NCBI RefSeq assembly: GCF_014203355.1 | Contig: NZ_JACHIR010000001.1 | Span: 6,884,038 to 6,948,037 of the forward strand | DNA from: Kutzneria kofuensis | GTDB taxonomy: Bacteria > Actinomycetota > Actinomycetes > Mycobacteriales > Pseudonocardiaceae | Direction: 5' to 3' | DNA: 64,000 bases | Made by a program: the position numbers and the translations under genes | The notes under the pieces: generated by a model | Database searches by the model: none | What the model was told of the DNA's origin: nothing | What the model saw: the letters and a program-made list of their open reading frames with translations, nothing else | Shown here: one piece after another, positions 51,800 through 60,354 of the stretch | Layout of the letters: every line of letters starts with the position of its first letter | Numbering within the stretch: position 1 is the stretch's first letter

Positions 51800-52185
51800 C
51801 CGCCGTGCAGGAGACCCTGCGCACCGAGTACCCGTTCACGCTGCCGCGCGGCTACGTGGACGAGAACGGCCGGGTGCACCGCAACGGTGTCATGCGGCTG
51901 GCCACCGCCCGGGACGAGATCACCACGCAGGCCGACCAGCGATCCAAGCAGAACCCCGCGTACCTCACGGTGTTGCTGCTGGAGCGGACCGTCACCGAGC
52001 TCGGCGAACTGTCCGCGGTGGACACGTTCGTCATCGAGAACCTGTTCGCCTCGGACCTGGCGTTCCTCCAGGACCTGTACCGGCGGATCAACCAGGACGG
52101 CCACACCGAGGTCGCCGTCAGCTGTCCGCACTGCGGCAAGGACTTCGGGGTCGACATCGCCGGTGATGCGCCGGGGGGATCCTGA
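51796..52185 (+). CDS. CIS tail-assembly-like protein with C-terminal CxxC
   Basis: 129-aa protein starting with GTG inside the tube stop. The middle (MRLATARDEITTQADQRSKQNPAYLTVLLLERTVTELGEL, VIENLFASDLAFLQDLYRRIN) resembles phage tail assembly chaperone-type proteins, and the end has a single CPHCG pair that could bind zinc as a dimer or form a disulfide. It lies between tube and DUF6760 genes, where eCIS loci carry small assembly proteins. An assembly chaperone that keeps the tube subunit soluble is the most likely role; the family assignment is moderate. Confidence 0.75.
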   Translation: MTAVQETLRTEYPFTLPRGYVDENGRVHRNGVMRLATARDEITTQADQRSKQNPAYLTVLLLERTVTELGELSAVDTFVIENLFASDLAFLQDLYRRINQDGHTEVAVSCPHCGKDFGVDIAGDAPGGS

Positions 52186-52343
52186 CGTGCGCGGCTGACC
52201 GGATCTGGGAGGAAGTCGCGTACGTGGCCTACTACCTGCACTGGACCTTCGAGTCGATCCTCGACCTGGAGCACCCGGTGCGGCAGCGGATGATCACCGA
52301 GATCGGCCGCATCCACACCCAGTTGGCCGAGCAGACCCAGTAG
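52182..52343 (+). CDS. DUF6760-like small CIS protein with CTG start
   Basis: 53-aa protein ending in HTQLAEQTQ. Its core ADRIWEEVAYVAYYLHWTFESILDLEHPVRQRMITEI matches the small DUF6760 proteins found after tube genes in eCIS loci. The frame is open only from an in-frame stop at 52164. No ATG, GTG or TTG precedes the conserved part, but CTG at 52182 overlaps the previous stop as CTGA, copying the NTGA coupling used throughout the locus, with GGGGGG upstream. The next in-frame usable start (GTG 52224) would remove the conserved beginning. Its role in the particle is unknown. Confidence 0.75.
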   Translation: MTCAADRIWEEVAYVAYYLHWTFESILDLEHPVRQRMITEIGRIHTQLAEQTQ

Positions 52344-52380
52344 TCACCCACAGTGACACCGCGGTCGGTCCGAATGCTGT

Positions 52381-52423
52381 GAAGGGACCATTCCTGACAT
52401 TGAACGTGCGGAATGGTCCCTTC
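52381..52423. terminator. Hairpin between DUF6760 and DUF4157 genes
   Basis: GAAGGGACCATTCC (52381-52394) and its perfect reverse complement (52410-52423) flank a 15-nt loop, 37 bp after the DUF6760 stop. There is no T-run. It may reduce read-through so that early CIS genes are made in larger amounts, or be a dispersed palindrome. Confidence 0.6.
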
Positions 52424-52463
52424 CCGAACGGTAAGGCAGTCACGGAGAGTTGAGGGAGGGCGG

Positions 52464-54359
52464 ATGCGCTGGCCGTTTCGGAGGCGGGCCGTGGAGGCGG
52501 TGGCGGGCACGGAGCCGGCCGGCGTCGAGCGTCCGCAGGCGCGGGAGTGGACCGCGTTGCCGCCGCTGCCGGGAACCTTCGGCGCGAAGGCGCCGCTGGT
52601 CATCGGCCCCGCCCCCGTTCTGCCTCCGCTGCCCGGGCGGCGCGAGCCGATGCCGGCCAGCGAACCGTCCCTTCGCGGCTCCGTGCAGGGCATCGCCTCC
52701 GTGATCAAGCCGGTTCGGTTCGACCGCGCCGCAACGGATGTCGTGCACCGGCCGACCCGGCGCCGTGCGGTCGTGCTGCCGTCGGCACCGGTGGAGCCGG
52801 AGCCACTGACCTACGTGGACGAGCAACACGTCGAGGAGCCCCGCGAGCCCAAGGTTCCGCACCGGGCGCCGGCGTGGCTGCGGTACACCCCGCCGGCCTG
52901 GGCGATGCAGCAGGCGGACGAGCCGGGCATCCCCGACCTGCCGTTGCCGTTGCCCATCATGGAAACCCCGCCGCCGCCACCGCCCCCGGCCCCGGTGGTG
53001 AAGCCGAAGCCGGAGCGGCGGATGAACCTGGGCCAGACCCGGCGGCTCGGGCTGGGCGCGCCGATCTCGTCGGCGGCGCACCAGGTCTCGGAGGAACCGG
53101 CGCCCGAGGAGCCTGCCCCAGCGGTCGTCGCACCGGTCGTTTCGCCCGCGCCGCCCGTCGCGGCCGAGGAACCCGCGCCGTTGATCCACGAGTCGGTGCC
53201 GACGGACCTCGCCGGCGCGATGCGCCAGACGCACCAGGTCGACGTCGCCGACGTGCCGGTGGTGCGCGGCCCAGCGGTGTCGGCCGAGGCGCGATCCCGT
53301 GGCGCGCGGGCGTTCACCCGCGCCGGCAAGGTGCATCTGCCCGACGAGGCCGGCCCGCTGACCTCTCCGAAGGCCCGCGGCCTCGTCGCCCACGAGCTCG
53401 TGCACGCCGTGCAGCAGCGCACCCTCGGCTTGTCGCTGCCGTCGCCGTCGTCCGAGCACGGCCAGGCGCTGGAGGCCGAAGCCGTTGCGGTGGAACGCTT
53501 CTACGCCGGCGAGTCGGCCGCGCCGGAGCCGCAGCCGCTGATCCACGCCCCGAGGGTCACACCGGCCCCGAGCTTCGCCGCCGACAGCCACACCCAGCTC
53601 GCCCCGACCAGCACGCCGGCAACCGTTGCCCCGCAACAGGTGATCGACGCCCGTGTCCGCGAGGAGGTCGACCGCGTCGCCACCGACACGGCCCGTCGCG
53701 TCGTCCAGCAGGAGTGGCAGAACCCGTCCCTCACCGCGCAACAACGCCGGGCCCTCGGCCTGCCCCAGCAACAGCAGCAACAACAGTCGCAACAACAAGA
53801 GGAACAACCCGATCCGACCGCCGGCTATCTCGAAGCGGCGGTGTTGTCGCGGTTGCGACCATCGGCCGCCCGGCACGCCCCACCCACGTCGCCGGGCGCA
53901 CATCAGACAACCCAATCGCAGCACGGACCGTTGTCGCAGACCACCGCGGCAGCGGTTCAGCCGCGGTCGTCGCCAGGCACGCAGCAACAGCAGCAGGACC
54001 AGGACGAGCCGGCCGATGCCACCGCCGGTTATCTGGAGGCGGCGGTGCTCGGCCGGCTGACCCACAACGGCCACCACCTGCACCGCGAAACCGTGCACCA
54101 CCAGCAACAACAGCAGTCGCAGCCAGCCCAGACGACGCAAGCACAGCAGCAGAGCCCTCCGCAGCCCCAGGCGCACACCGCTGCCGCAACGACGAGCGCC
54201 CCGAGCGCCACCACCACGACCGTGCACCACCAGGTCGACATCAATGATCTCGACCTGGAGGAGCTGTCGGCCAGGCTCTACACCCGGCTGCGTAGCCGGC
54301 TGCGGCTGGAACTGCTGGTCGACCGGGAACGCGCCGGCCACCTGACCGACTACCGATAG
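52464..54359 (+). CDS. DUF4157 (eCIS core domain) protein with HExxH motif
   Basis: 631-aa protein. A Pro-rich, disordered N-terminal part (residues 1-250) precedes the DUF4157 domain (about 252-345): TRAGKVHLPDEAGPLTSPKARGLVAHELVHAVQQR with the metallopeptidase-like H310-E-L-V-H314. After a Gln-rich tract come two copies of a TAGYLEAAVL motif (near 450 and 518) separated by more Gln-rich sequence, and a charged helical end (LSARLYTRLRSRLRLELLVDRERAGHL). DUF4157 is a hallmark of eCIS loci, often on cargo or maturation proteins. The ATG follows GAGGGAGGG. It could be a cargo, a tether or a scaffold inside the tube. Confidence 0.85.
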   Translation: MRWPFRRRAVEAVAGTEPAGVERPQAREWTALPPLPGTFGAKAPLVIGPAPVLPPLPGRREPMPASEPSLRGSVQGIASVIKPVRFDRAATDVVHRPTRRRAVVLPSAPVEPEPLTYVDEQHVEEPREPKVPHRAPAWLRYTPPAWAMQQADEPGIPDLPLPLPIMETPPPPPPPAPVVKPKPERRMNLGQTRRLGLGAPISSAAHQVSEEPAPEEPAPAVVAPVVSPAPPVAAEEPAPLIHESVPTDLAGAMRQTHQVDVADVPVVRGPAVSAEARSRGARAFTRAGKVHLPDEAGPLTSPKARGLVAHELVHAVQQRTLGLSLPSPSSEHGQALEAEAVAVERFYAGESAAPEPQPLIHAPRVTPAPSFAADSHTQLAPTSTPATVAPQQVIDARVREEVDRVATDTARRVVQQEWQNPSLTAQQRRALGLPQQQQQQQSQQQEEQPDPTAGYLEAAVLSRLRPSAARHAPPTSPGAHQTTQSQHGPLSQTTAAAVQPRSSPGTQQQQQDQDEPADATAGYLEAAVLGRLTHNGHHLHRETVHHQQQQQSQPAQTTQAQQQSPPQPQAHTAAATTSAPSATTTTVHHQVDINDLDLEELSARLYTRLRSRLRLELLVDRERAGHLTDYR

Positions 54360-54369
54360 GGGAGAAGTC

Positions 54370-54834
54370 ATGCCACTCAACGACCAGTCGGTGATCGGCC
54401 TGGCCAACCGGTTCACCGTCAAGGTGACGCCGGGCGACCACGACCTGGGCAGCTGGACCAAGGCCGAGGGCCTGGACGTGACGTGGGACATCGCCGACTA
54501 CCGCGCCGGCGACGGCGGCAACCAGCGCTGGTTCTTCCCGGGCAACACCAAGTACAGCCACGTCCGGCTGTCCCGGGCGGCCGCGCAGGGCGACTCGGAG
54601 AAGGTCAAGGACTGGTTGAGCAAGACCTCCTTCCACAACCAGGCCAACCAGGAGGTGCAGGTCACGCTGTACGACTCGTCGACCAAGAAGGTGCTGGAGT
54701 GGCACCTGAAGAACGCGATGCCGGCCAAGTGGTCCATCGCCAACTTCGAGGCCGGCGGCAGCAACGTGGCCATCGAGACCCTGGAGCTGGTGCACGAGGG
54801 CTTCCTCGACGACGACGTCAGCTACGGGGGCTGA
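54370..54834 (+). CDS. Tail tube protein 2 (gp19-like)
   Basis: 154-aa gp19-type tube/initiator protein. NRFTVKVTPGDHDLGSWTKAEGLDVTWDIADYRAGDGGN is the typical start; TKYSHVRLSRAA, VQVTLYDSSTKKVLEWHLKNAMPAKWS and TLELVHEGFLD complete it. It begins 10 bp after the DUF4157 stop, with GGGGAGAAG upstream. It is distinct from the tube protein at 51338 and closest to the next gene. In Afp/PVC particles such second tube proteins sit at the baseplate end and start the tube. Confidence 0.9.
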   Translation: MPLNDQSVIGLANRFTVKVTPGDHDLGSWTKAEGLDVTWDIADYRAGDGGNQRWFFPGNTKYSHVRLSRAAAQGDSEKVKDWLSKTSFHNQANQEVQVTLYDSSTKKVLEWHLKNAMPAKWSIANFEAGGSNVAIETLELVHEGFLDDDVSYGG

Positions 54835-54837
54835 GCC

Positions 54838-55290
54838 ATGCCGATGAACGCCGCGGCCATGCTCGGCCTGGTCACCCGCTTCCACGTCACCGTCGACGGT
54901 GTCGACCTCGGTGGCTGGGCGCGCTGCTCCGGGCTGAGCGTCGACTTCAAGCCCGAGGTCTGGTACGAGGGCGGCAACTACCAGCACCCGACCTACCTGC
55001 CCGGCCAGATCGAGTACCCGCCGATCACCTTGCAGCGGGCCATGAACGCGCAGGACACGCCGCGCGTGCAGGCGTGGCTGAGCAGCAAGGCGCAGAGCTG
55101 GGTGAACGCCGACAGCAGCGGCGGCGGTGGCACCGCGCAGATCACGCTGTTCGACTCCAAGGCGCAGAAGGTGGCCAGCTGGTCGCTGCGCAACGTCTAC
55201 CCGAGCAAGTGGGACGGGCCCGAGCTGGACGCCCGAACCCTGGGCGTGGCCATCGAAAGCCTGCAACTCGTGCACGAGGGGTTCCTGTGA
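54838..55290 (+). CDS. Tail tube protein 3 (gp19-like)
   Basis: 150-aa paralogue of the preceding gene, starting 3 bp after it. TRFHVTVDGVDLGGWARCSGLSVDFKPEVWYEGGNY, PGQIEYPPITLQRAMN, AQITLFDSKAQKVASWSLRNVYPSKW and the same ending SLQLVHEGFL show clear relatedness. Its stop overlaps the LysM gene (GTGA). Two adjacent copies suggest stacked adaptor rings between baseplate and tube. Confidence 0.9.
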   Translation: MPMNAAAMLGLVTRFHVTVDGVDLGGWARCSGLSVDFKPEVWYEGGNYQHPTYLPGQIEYPPITLQRAMNAQDTPRVQAWLSSKAQSWVNADSSGGGGTAQITLFDSKAQKVASWSLRNVYPSKWDGPELDARTLGVAIESLQLVHEGFL

Positions 55291-56054
55291 CCGGAGCACT
55301 GGACATCGCCGCCGGGGCGGCCATCGGCGCCGCCGCGCTGGCCGGCGCGCGCGTGCCGGCGATGCTGCGCTGCACCGACCCGGCCAACTTCGGCGTGGTG
55401 CCGTTCGACTTCAACCCGAAGAAGATCGGCATGTCCCGGACGGGCTCGTACGGCAACCGGTCGACGCCGACCTCCACCAACGGCAGCAGCAACGCCATGG
55501 TCACGCAGAACGTGCGCAACTCCAAGATCACCATCAGCGAGGTGAAGCTGGAGGGCATGACCACCAAGCTGCGCTGCGACACCCTGCTGGGCTGGATGGC
55601 CCCGGGCAGCGCGCTCAACCTGGTGGGCATGGTGGCCGCGCTGGCCGGCGCCAACCTGACCACCGAGCCGCCGGTGCTGACCTTCCAGTGGGGCCCGCCG
55701 ATGATCGGCTTCATGTACAGCGTGCGGATGACCAACTGCGAGATCAGCTACGAGCGGTTCACCTCGGCCGGCATCCCGATCCGCGCGATGATCACCCTGC
55801 AGCTGCAGGAGGTCCCGAGCCTGCTCGGCAGCCTCCCGATGAACCCCACCTCGGGTGGCCGGCCCGGCCGGCGCACGCACACCGTCGGCGAGGGCGAGAC
55901 GCTGCAGTCGATCGCCACCGCCAACTACGGGACTCCCGCGCTGTGGCGGCGGATCGCGGAGGTCAACGGCATCGACGACCCCACCCGCGTGCGTCCCGGC
56001 AGCACGCTCTACCTGCCCAACACCGACGAGCTGACGTCCGGGAGCACCCGATGA
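55287..56054 (+). CDS. LysM-containing baseplate adaptor (Afp7/gp53-like)
   Basis: 255-aa protein. The N-terminal part (AMLRCTDPANFGVVPFDFNPKKIGMSRTGS, ITISEVKLEGMTTKLRCDTLLGWM, TFQWGPPMIGFMYSVRMTNCEISYERF) is the CIS adaptor domain. A LysM domain occupies about residues 198-245 (HTVGEGETLQSIATANYG, WRRIAEVNGI, GSTLYLP). Homologues join the tube to the VgrG-like hub. The GTG start overlaps the previous stop, and its stop overlaps the spike gene (ATGA). In phages such LysM modules hold the baseplate together rather than bind cell wall. Confidence 0.88.
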   Translation: MTGALDIAAGAAIGAAALAGARVPAMLRCTDPANFGVVPFDFNPKKIGMSRTGSYGNRSTPTSTNGSSNAMVTQNVRNSKITISEVKLEGMTTKLRCDTLLGWMAPGSALNLVGMVAALAGANLTTEPPVLTFQWGPPMIGFMYSVRMTNCEISYERFTSAGIPIRAMITLQLQEVPSLLGSLPMNPTSGGRPGRRTHTVGEGETLQSIATANYGTPALWRRIAEVNGIDDPTRVRPGSTLYLPNTDELTSGSTR

Positions 56055-57985
56055 TGCCCGGCGGCCTGCTGGGCCAGTCCACCGCCATCGTGTGGCCGAC
56101 GATCAAGATCGGCGCGGTCATGGGGATGCCGCTGTCCCCGTTGGTGCAGAACAAGTTGGTGCGCGCCGTCGTGGACACGCACCTGCACCTGCCGGACATG
56201 TTCGAGCTGACGTTCATCGACGAGTCGGGCACCGTGACCGACGACGCCGGCCTGTCCATCGGCACCGCCGTGGAGATCCTCGCCGGCGACGCCACCAGCA
56301 CCGGCACCACGTCGCTGATCAAGGGCGAGGTCACGGCGATCGAGGCGATCTGCGCCGACGCCGTGATCTACACCGTGATCCGCGGCTACGAGAAGGCCCA
56401 CCGGCTGCAGCGGGCCCGCCGCACCCGGACCTTCCTCAACATGCGGGATTCCGACATCGCGCGGCAGGTCGCCAACCACGCCGGGCTGGAGGTCGGCACC
56501 GTCGAGGAGTCCGGCACCACGCACACGCACATCGCCCAGGTCGCGCAGACCGACTGGGAGTTCCTGGTCGGCCGGGCCCGGGAGATCGGCTACGAGACCG
56601 GCGTGGTCGGCGGGAAGTTCTTCTTCCGCAAGGCGTCCGGCCAGCCCAGCGGCGGCGGCCTGTTGGACACGCTGTCCGACCTCACCGGCATCGGCGCGGG
56701 CCCGACGCTGACGTTCAAGGACAACCTGATCACCTTCCTGCCCCGGATCTCCGCCGCCAACATCACGCCGGACGTCGAGGTCCGGGTGTGGGACGCCAAG
56801 TCGGCGCGGGTGGCCGTGGGTTCGGCGTCGGCGTCCACCGGCACCGCGAAGATCGACGGCGAGGAGCCCGGCCAGCTGGCCAACTCGTTCACCGACGGCC
56901 TGCTGCCGCCGCTGCCGCATCTGCCCGCGCTGCCGCCGATCCCGGGTCTGCCGCACATCGACTTCGGTTCCTCGCCGAGCAACACGGCGTACGTGGTCGT
57001 CGACCGTCCACTGGCGACCGGATCGGCGGCCGACTCGGCCGCGAACGAGGCCGCGAAGGGCTTGGCGGACCACATCTCCAGCACCTTCGCCGAGGCGGAG
57101 GGCACCGCAGTCGGCGATCCCAAGATCCAGGCCGGGGTGAAGGTGACCGTGGCGAAGGTGCCCAAGCAGTTCGCCGGCAGCTGGACCGTGACCAACGCCA
57201 AGCACGTCTTCGATCCGGCGGAGAACGGCTACCACACCCGGTTCTACGTCAGCGGCCGGCAGGACCGCTCACTGCTCAAGCTCGCCTCCGGTGCGGCGGA
57301 ACAGCATCCGGGGCTGACCGGTCTCGTGTGCGGGGTCGTCACGAACTCGAACGACCCGGACAGCAAGGGCAAGGTGAAGGTCGCGCTGCCGTGGCTGTCG
57401 CCGGACTACGAGTCGGACTGGGCCCGGGTCGTGCAGCTCGGCGCCGGTCGCCGCAGCGGGCTGGTGTTCCTGCCCGAGGTCGGCGACGAGGTGTTGTTGG
57501 GCTTCGAGTTCGGCGACCCGCGCCGGCCGTACGTGATCGGCGGACTGGTCAACGACAACTCGTCGTACGAGCCGCTGAGCTCCGCGGTCAACGGCTCCGG
57601 CTCGGTGGTCAAGCGCGGCATCACCTCGCCCGCCGGCAACGGCCTGCTGCTGGAGGACGACCTGCCGCCGGGGCCGCCCGGCGCGGCGCCGCCGACCACG
57701 TCGTCGATCACGCTCGGCACCGGCGACGGCAACCTGGGCCTGGCCATCGACCAGGTCGGCGGCACGGTCACGCTGACGTGCAAGCCGGCCCCGCCGGCCA
57801 GCCGCACGCCGGCCGGCTCGCTGGTCATCGAGTGCTCCGGGGCGGGTTCCATCGAGCTCAGGGCCGGCGCCGGCGGGCTCAAGATCACCAGCGACGGGCA
57901 GCTCGAACTGTCCGGCCAGGCCGGGGTGAAGATCTCCAGCTCGGCCGTGGTCGAGGTGCAGGGCTCGCTGATCAAGCTGAACTGA
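56051..57985 (+). CDS. VgrG-like spike/hub protein (Afp8-like)
   Basis: 644-aa central spike. The gp27-like hub covers about residues 1-400 (MFELTFIDESGTVTDDAGLSIG, YEKAHRLQRARRTRTFLNMRDSDIARQVANHAGL, QTDWEFLVGRAREIGYE). A gp5-type OB domain follows at about 427-500 (GKVKVALPWLSPDYESDWARVVQLGAGRRSGLVFLPEVGDEVL, then RRPYVIGGL). The last 120 residues are a repetitive beta-helix needle (SIELRAGAGGLKITSDGQLELSGQAGVKISS). It forms the trimeric spike that carries the PAAR-like tip encoded at 48676. Two ATGs in a row start the frame; the first overlaps the LysM stop. Confidence 0.9.
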   Translation: MMPGGLLGQSTAIVWPTIKIGAVMGMPLSPLVQNKLVRAVVDTHLHLPDMFELTFIDESGTVTDDAGLSIGTAVEILAGDATSTGTTSLIKGEVTAIEAICADAVIYTVIRGYEKAHRLQRARRTRTFLNMRDSDIARQVANHAGLEVGTVEESGTTHTHIAQVAQTDWEFLVGRAREIGYETGVVGGKFFFRKASGQPSGGGLLDTLSDLTGIGAGPTLTFKDNLITFLPRISAANITPDVEVRVWDAKSARVAVGSASASTGTAKIDGEEPGQLANSFTDGLLPPLPHLPALPPIPGLPHIDFGSSPSNTAYVVVDRPLATGSAADSAANEAAKGLADHISSTFAEAEGTAVGDPKIQAGVKVTVAKVPKQFAGSWTVTNAKHVFDPAENGYHTRFYVSGRQDRSLLKLASGAAEQHPGLTGLVCGVVTNSNDPDSKGKVKVALPWLSPDYESDWARVVQLGAGRRSGLVFLPEVGDEVLLGFEFGDPRRPYVIGGLVNDNSSYEPLSSAVNGSGSVVKRGITSPAGNGLLLEDDLPPGPPGAAPPTTSSITLGTGDGNLGLAIDQVGGTVTLTCKPAPPASRTPAGSLVIECSGAGSIELRAGAGGLKITSDGQLELSGQAGVKISSSAVVEVQGSLIKLN

Positions 57986-57994
57986 GAAGAGGCA

Positions 57995-58405
57995 GTGGTG
58001 TCACAGGACTTCGTCGGCGCCGGGTGGGCGTTCCCGCTGGGCGTGTCGCCGCGCGGCGGCATCGAGCTGGTCCGCCGCGAGGTGGAGCTGGAGCAGGCCA
58101 TGCGGCTGATCCTGGCCACCTATCCCGGCGAGCGACCGATGCGGCCGGCGTTCGGCAGCCGGCTGCGGGACTTCGTGTTCCGGCCGGCCGACGCGGCGAC
58201 CGCCGCGGAGCTGGCCGAGGAGGTCCGCAACGCGCTGCTGCGCTGGGAGGCCCGGGTAGACGTCGAACTCGTGGACGTGCGGCCGGATCCGGACGACCGC
58301 AGCGTGCTGTACATCGACATCAGCTACCGGATCAAGCACACCAACGACCGCCGCAACCTGGTGTTCCCGTTCTACACCATCCCCGAGGACGGGAGTGACT
58401 ACTGA
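57995..58405 (+). CDS. gp25/GPW baseplate wedge protein (Afp9-like)
   Basis: 136-aa lysozyme-like-fold wedge protein without catalytic residues. WAFPLGVSPRGGIELVRREVELEQAMRLILATYPGERPMRPAFGSRLRDFVF contains the family EPR-type core (here GERPMRPAFG); EVRNALLRWEARVDVELVDVRPD follows. GTG starts lie at 57995 and 57998 with GAAGAGG upstream. It anchors the first sheath disc to the baseplate. Its stop shares a base with the gpJ-like start (TGATG). Confidence 0.9.
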   Translation: MVSQDFVGAGWAFPLGVSPRGGIELVRREVELEQAMRLILATYPGERPMRPAFGSRLRDFVFRPADAATAAELAEEVRNALLRWEARVDVELVDVRPDPDDRSVLYIDISYRIKHTNDRRNLVFPFYTIPEDGSDY

Positions 58406-60354
58406 TGGCGCTGCCGGTGCCCAACCTCGACGACCGCCGGTTCCAGGACCTGGTGGACGACGCCAAGCGCATGGTGATGCGCCGCTGTCCGGAGTGGACG
58501 GACCACAACGTGTCCGACCCGGGCGTGACCCTGATCGAGACCTTCGCGTACATGACCGACCAGCTGCTGTTCCGGCTCAACCAGGTGCCCGACCGGCTGT
58601 ACGTGAAGTTCCTGGACATGATCGGCCTGCGGCTGATCCCCGCCACCCCCGCCGAGGTTCCGGTCACGTTCTGGCTGTCCGCGCCGGCGATCACCTCGGT
58701 CGGCGTCGCCATGGGCACCAGCGTGGCGACGCCTCGTACCGACCTGGAGGAGTCGATCCTGTTCAGCACGCGCCGCGATCTCCAGATCGTGCCCTGCGCG
58801 CTGAGCCAGGTCGCCACCCAGTCCATCGAGGACGATGCCCCGGTCGAGCGGACCGAGGAGCTCAAGCTGGGCCGGCACTTCGGCGCGTTCAGCGCGTCGC
58901 CGCAGGTCGACGACGTGCTGCTGGTCGGGCTGACCGATCCCGTGCCGAGCTGCGTGGTGCGGCTGGACTTCGACTGCCACGTCGAGGGTGTCGGCGTGCA
59001 TCCCGAGCAGCCGCCGCTGGTGTGGGAGGCGTGGACCGGAGCCGGGTGGACGGAGTGCCTGGTCAGCCGGGACGACACCGGCGCTTTGAACAAGGCCGGC
59101 GGCGTGCTGGTGCACGTGCCGGACACGCATGAGGCGTCCGTCCTGGTCGGACAGCGCGCGGGGTGGTTGCGGGCCAGGGTGATCGCCGTGCCGGAGGGCT
59201 TCCCGACCTACAGCGACTCGCCGGTGATCATGGGCCTGGCGGCGTCGACCGTCGGCGGCACCGTGGAGGCGATCCACGCCGAGATCGTCGACGTCGAGTT
59301 GTTGGGAATGTCGGAAGGCGTTGCCGGGCAGCAGTTCCGGATCTCCCGGTCGCCGCTGCTGGGCGGCGTGGCGTCGCCGGTGGTGGAGGTCAGCTCCGAC
59401 GACGGCTGGCAGGAATGGCAGCAGGTGAGCGGCTTTGCCTGGAGCGGCGCCTCGGACCGGCACTATGTGCTCGACGAGGTCGCCGGCACCGTGACGTTCG
59501 GCCCGGCCGTTCGTGACGCCGACGGCAGCATTCGCCAGCACGGGGCCGTGCCGGACGCCGGTGAGTCCGTGCGGATCCGGCGCTATGCCACCGGCGGCGG
59601 CCGGCAGGGCAACGTCGGCAAGGGGACCATTCGCACCTTGAAGTCGTCGATCCCGTTCGTGGACCGGGTGGAGAACCTGGAGTTCGCCAAGGGCGGCGTC
59701 GATGCCGAGACGATCGACGAGGCCAAGGCCCGAGGCCCGATCCTGTTGCGTACCAGGAGCCGGGCCGTCACCGCCGAGGACTACGAGGCGATCGTCCGGG
59801 AGATCGCGCCCGAGCTGGCGCGGGTCCGCTGCGTGACCGCCGGCGAGGACGACGTGCAGGCCGGTGCCGTGCGGGTGCTGGTCGTGCCGGCGGTCGCCGA
59901 GGAGGGCGGCATCAAGCTGGCGGAGTTGGTGCCCGAGGAGGACATGCTGCGGCGGATCGCCGATCACCTCGACCAGGTTCGGCTCATCGGCACCCGGGTA
60001 CTCGTCGAGCCGCCGCGCTACCGTGGCGTCACCGTCGTCACCCGGATCATCGCCCGGCCGCGCGTCGACACTGCTCGCGTCCGGGCCGACGCGCTGTCGG
60101 CCTTGTACGCGTACCTCAATCCGATCAGCGGCGGCCCCGACGGAACCGGCTGGCCCTTCGGCCGTCCCGTCCCCGCCGGCGAGATCTTCGGTTTGCTGCA
60201 ACGGGTTCGCGGCGTGGACATGGTCGAGGACGTTCGCCTGTTCGGGGCCAACCCCGTGACCGGTGTGCGCGAGGGGGAGAGCCAGCGCATCGAGCTGGAC
60301 CCGTGCAGCCTCGTCTTTTCGTACGAGCACCAGGTGAGAGTGGAGCAGCACTGA
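58405..60354 (+). CDS. gpJ/gp47-like baseplate wedge protein (Afp11-like)
   Basis: 649-aa baseplate J family protein, main component of the wedge. LDDRRFQDLVDDAKRMVMRRCPEWTDHNVSDPGVTLIETFAYMTDQLLFRLNQVPDRLYVKFLDMIG is the classic start; the central RTRSRAVTAEDYEAIVREI and C-terminal PVPAGEIFGLLQRVRGVDMVEDVRLFGANP are also family marks. Coupled by TGATG overlap to both neighbours. Full length. Confidence 0.92.
   Translation: MALPVPNLDDRRFQDLVDDAKRMVMRRCPEWTDHNVSDPGVTLIETFAYMTDQLLFRLNQVPDRLYVKFLDMIGLRLIPATPAEVPVTFWLSAPAITSVGVAMGTSVATPRTDLEESILFSTRRDLQIVPCALSQVATQSIEDDAPVERTEELKLGRHFGAFSASPQVDDVLLVGLTDPVPSCVVRLDFDCHVEGVGVHPEQPPLVWEAWTGAGWTECLVSRDDTGALNKAGGVLVHVPDTHEASVLVGQRAGWLRARVIAVPEGFPTYSDSPVIMGLAASTVGGTVEAIHAEIVDVELLGMSEGVAGQQFRISRSPLLGGVASPVVEVSSDDGWQEWQQVSGFAWSGASDRHYVLDEVAGTVTFGPAVRDADGSIRQHGAVPDAGESVRIRRYATGGGRQGNVGKGTIRTLKSSIPFVDRVENLEFAKGGVDAETIDEAKARGPILLRTRSRAVTAEDYEAIVREIAPELARVRCVTAGEDDVQAGAVRVLVVPAVAEEGGIKLAELVPEEDMLRRIADHLDQVRLIGTRVLVEPPRYRGVTVVTRIIARPRVDTARVRADALSALYAYLNPISGGPDGTGWPFGRPVPAGEIFGLLQRVRGVDMVEDVRLFGANPVTGVREGESQRIELDPCSLVFSYEHQVRVEQH

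Noticed and set aside
52413-52463. Upstream start for the DUF4157 gene
   Set aside because: The extra codons run through one arm of the hairpin at 52381-52423, and a strong GAGGGAGGG site precedes the ATG at 52464.
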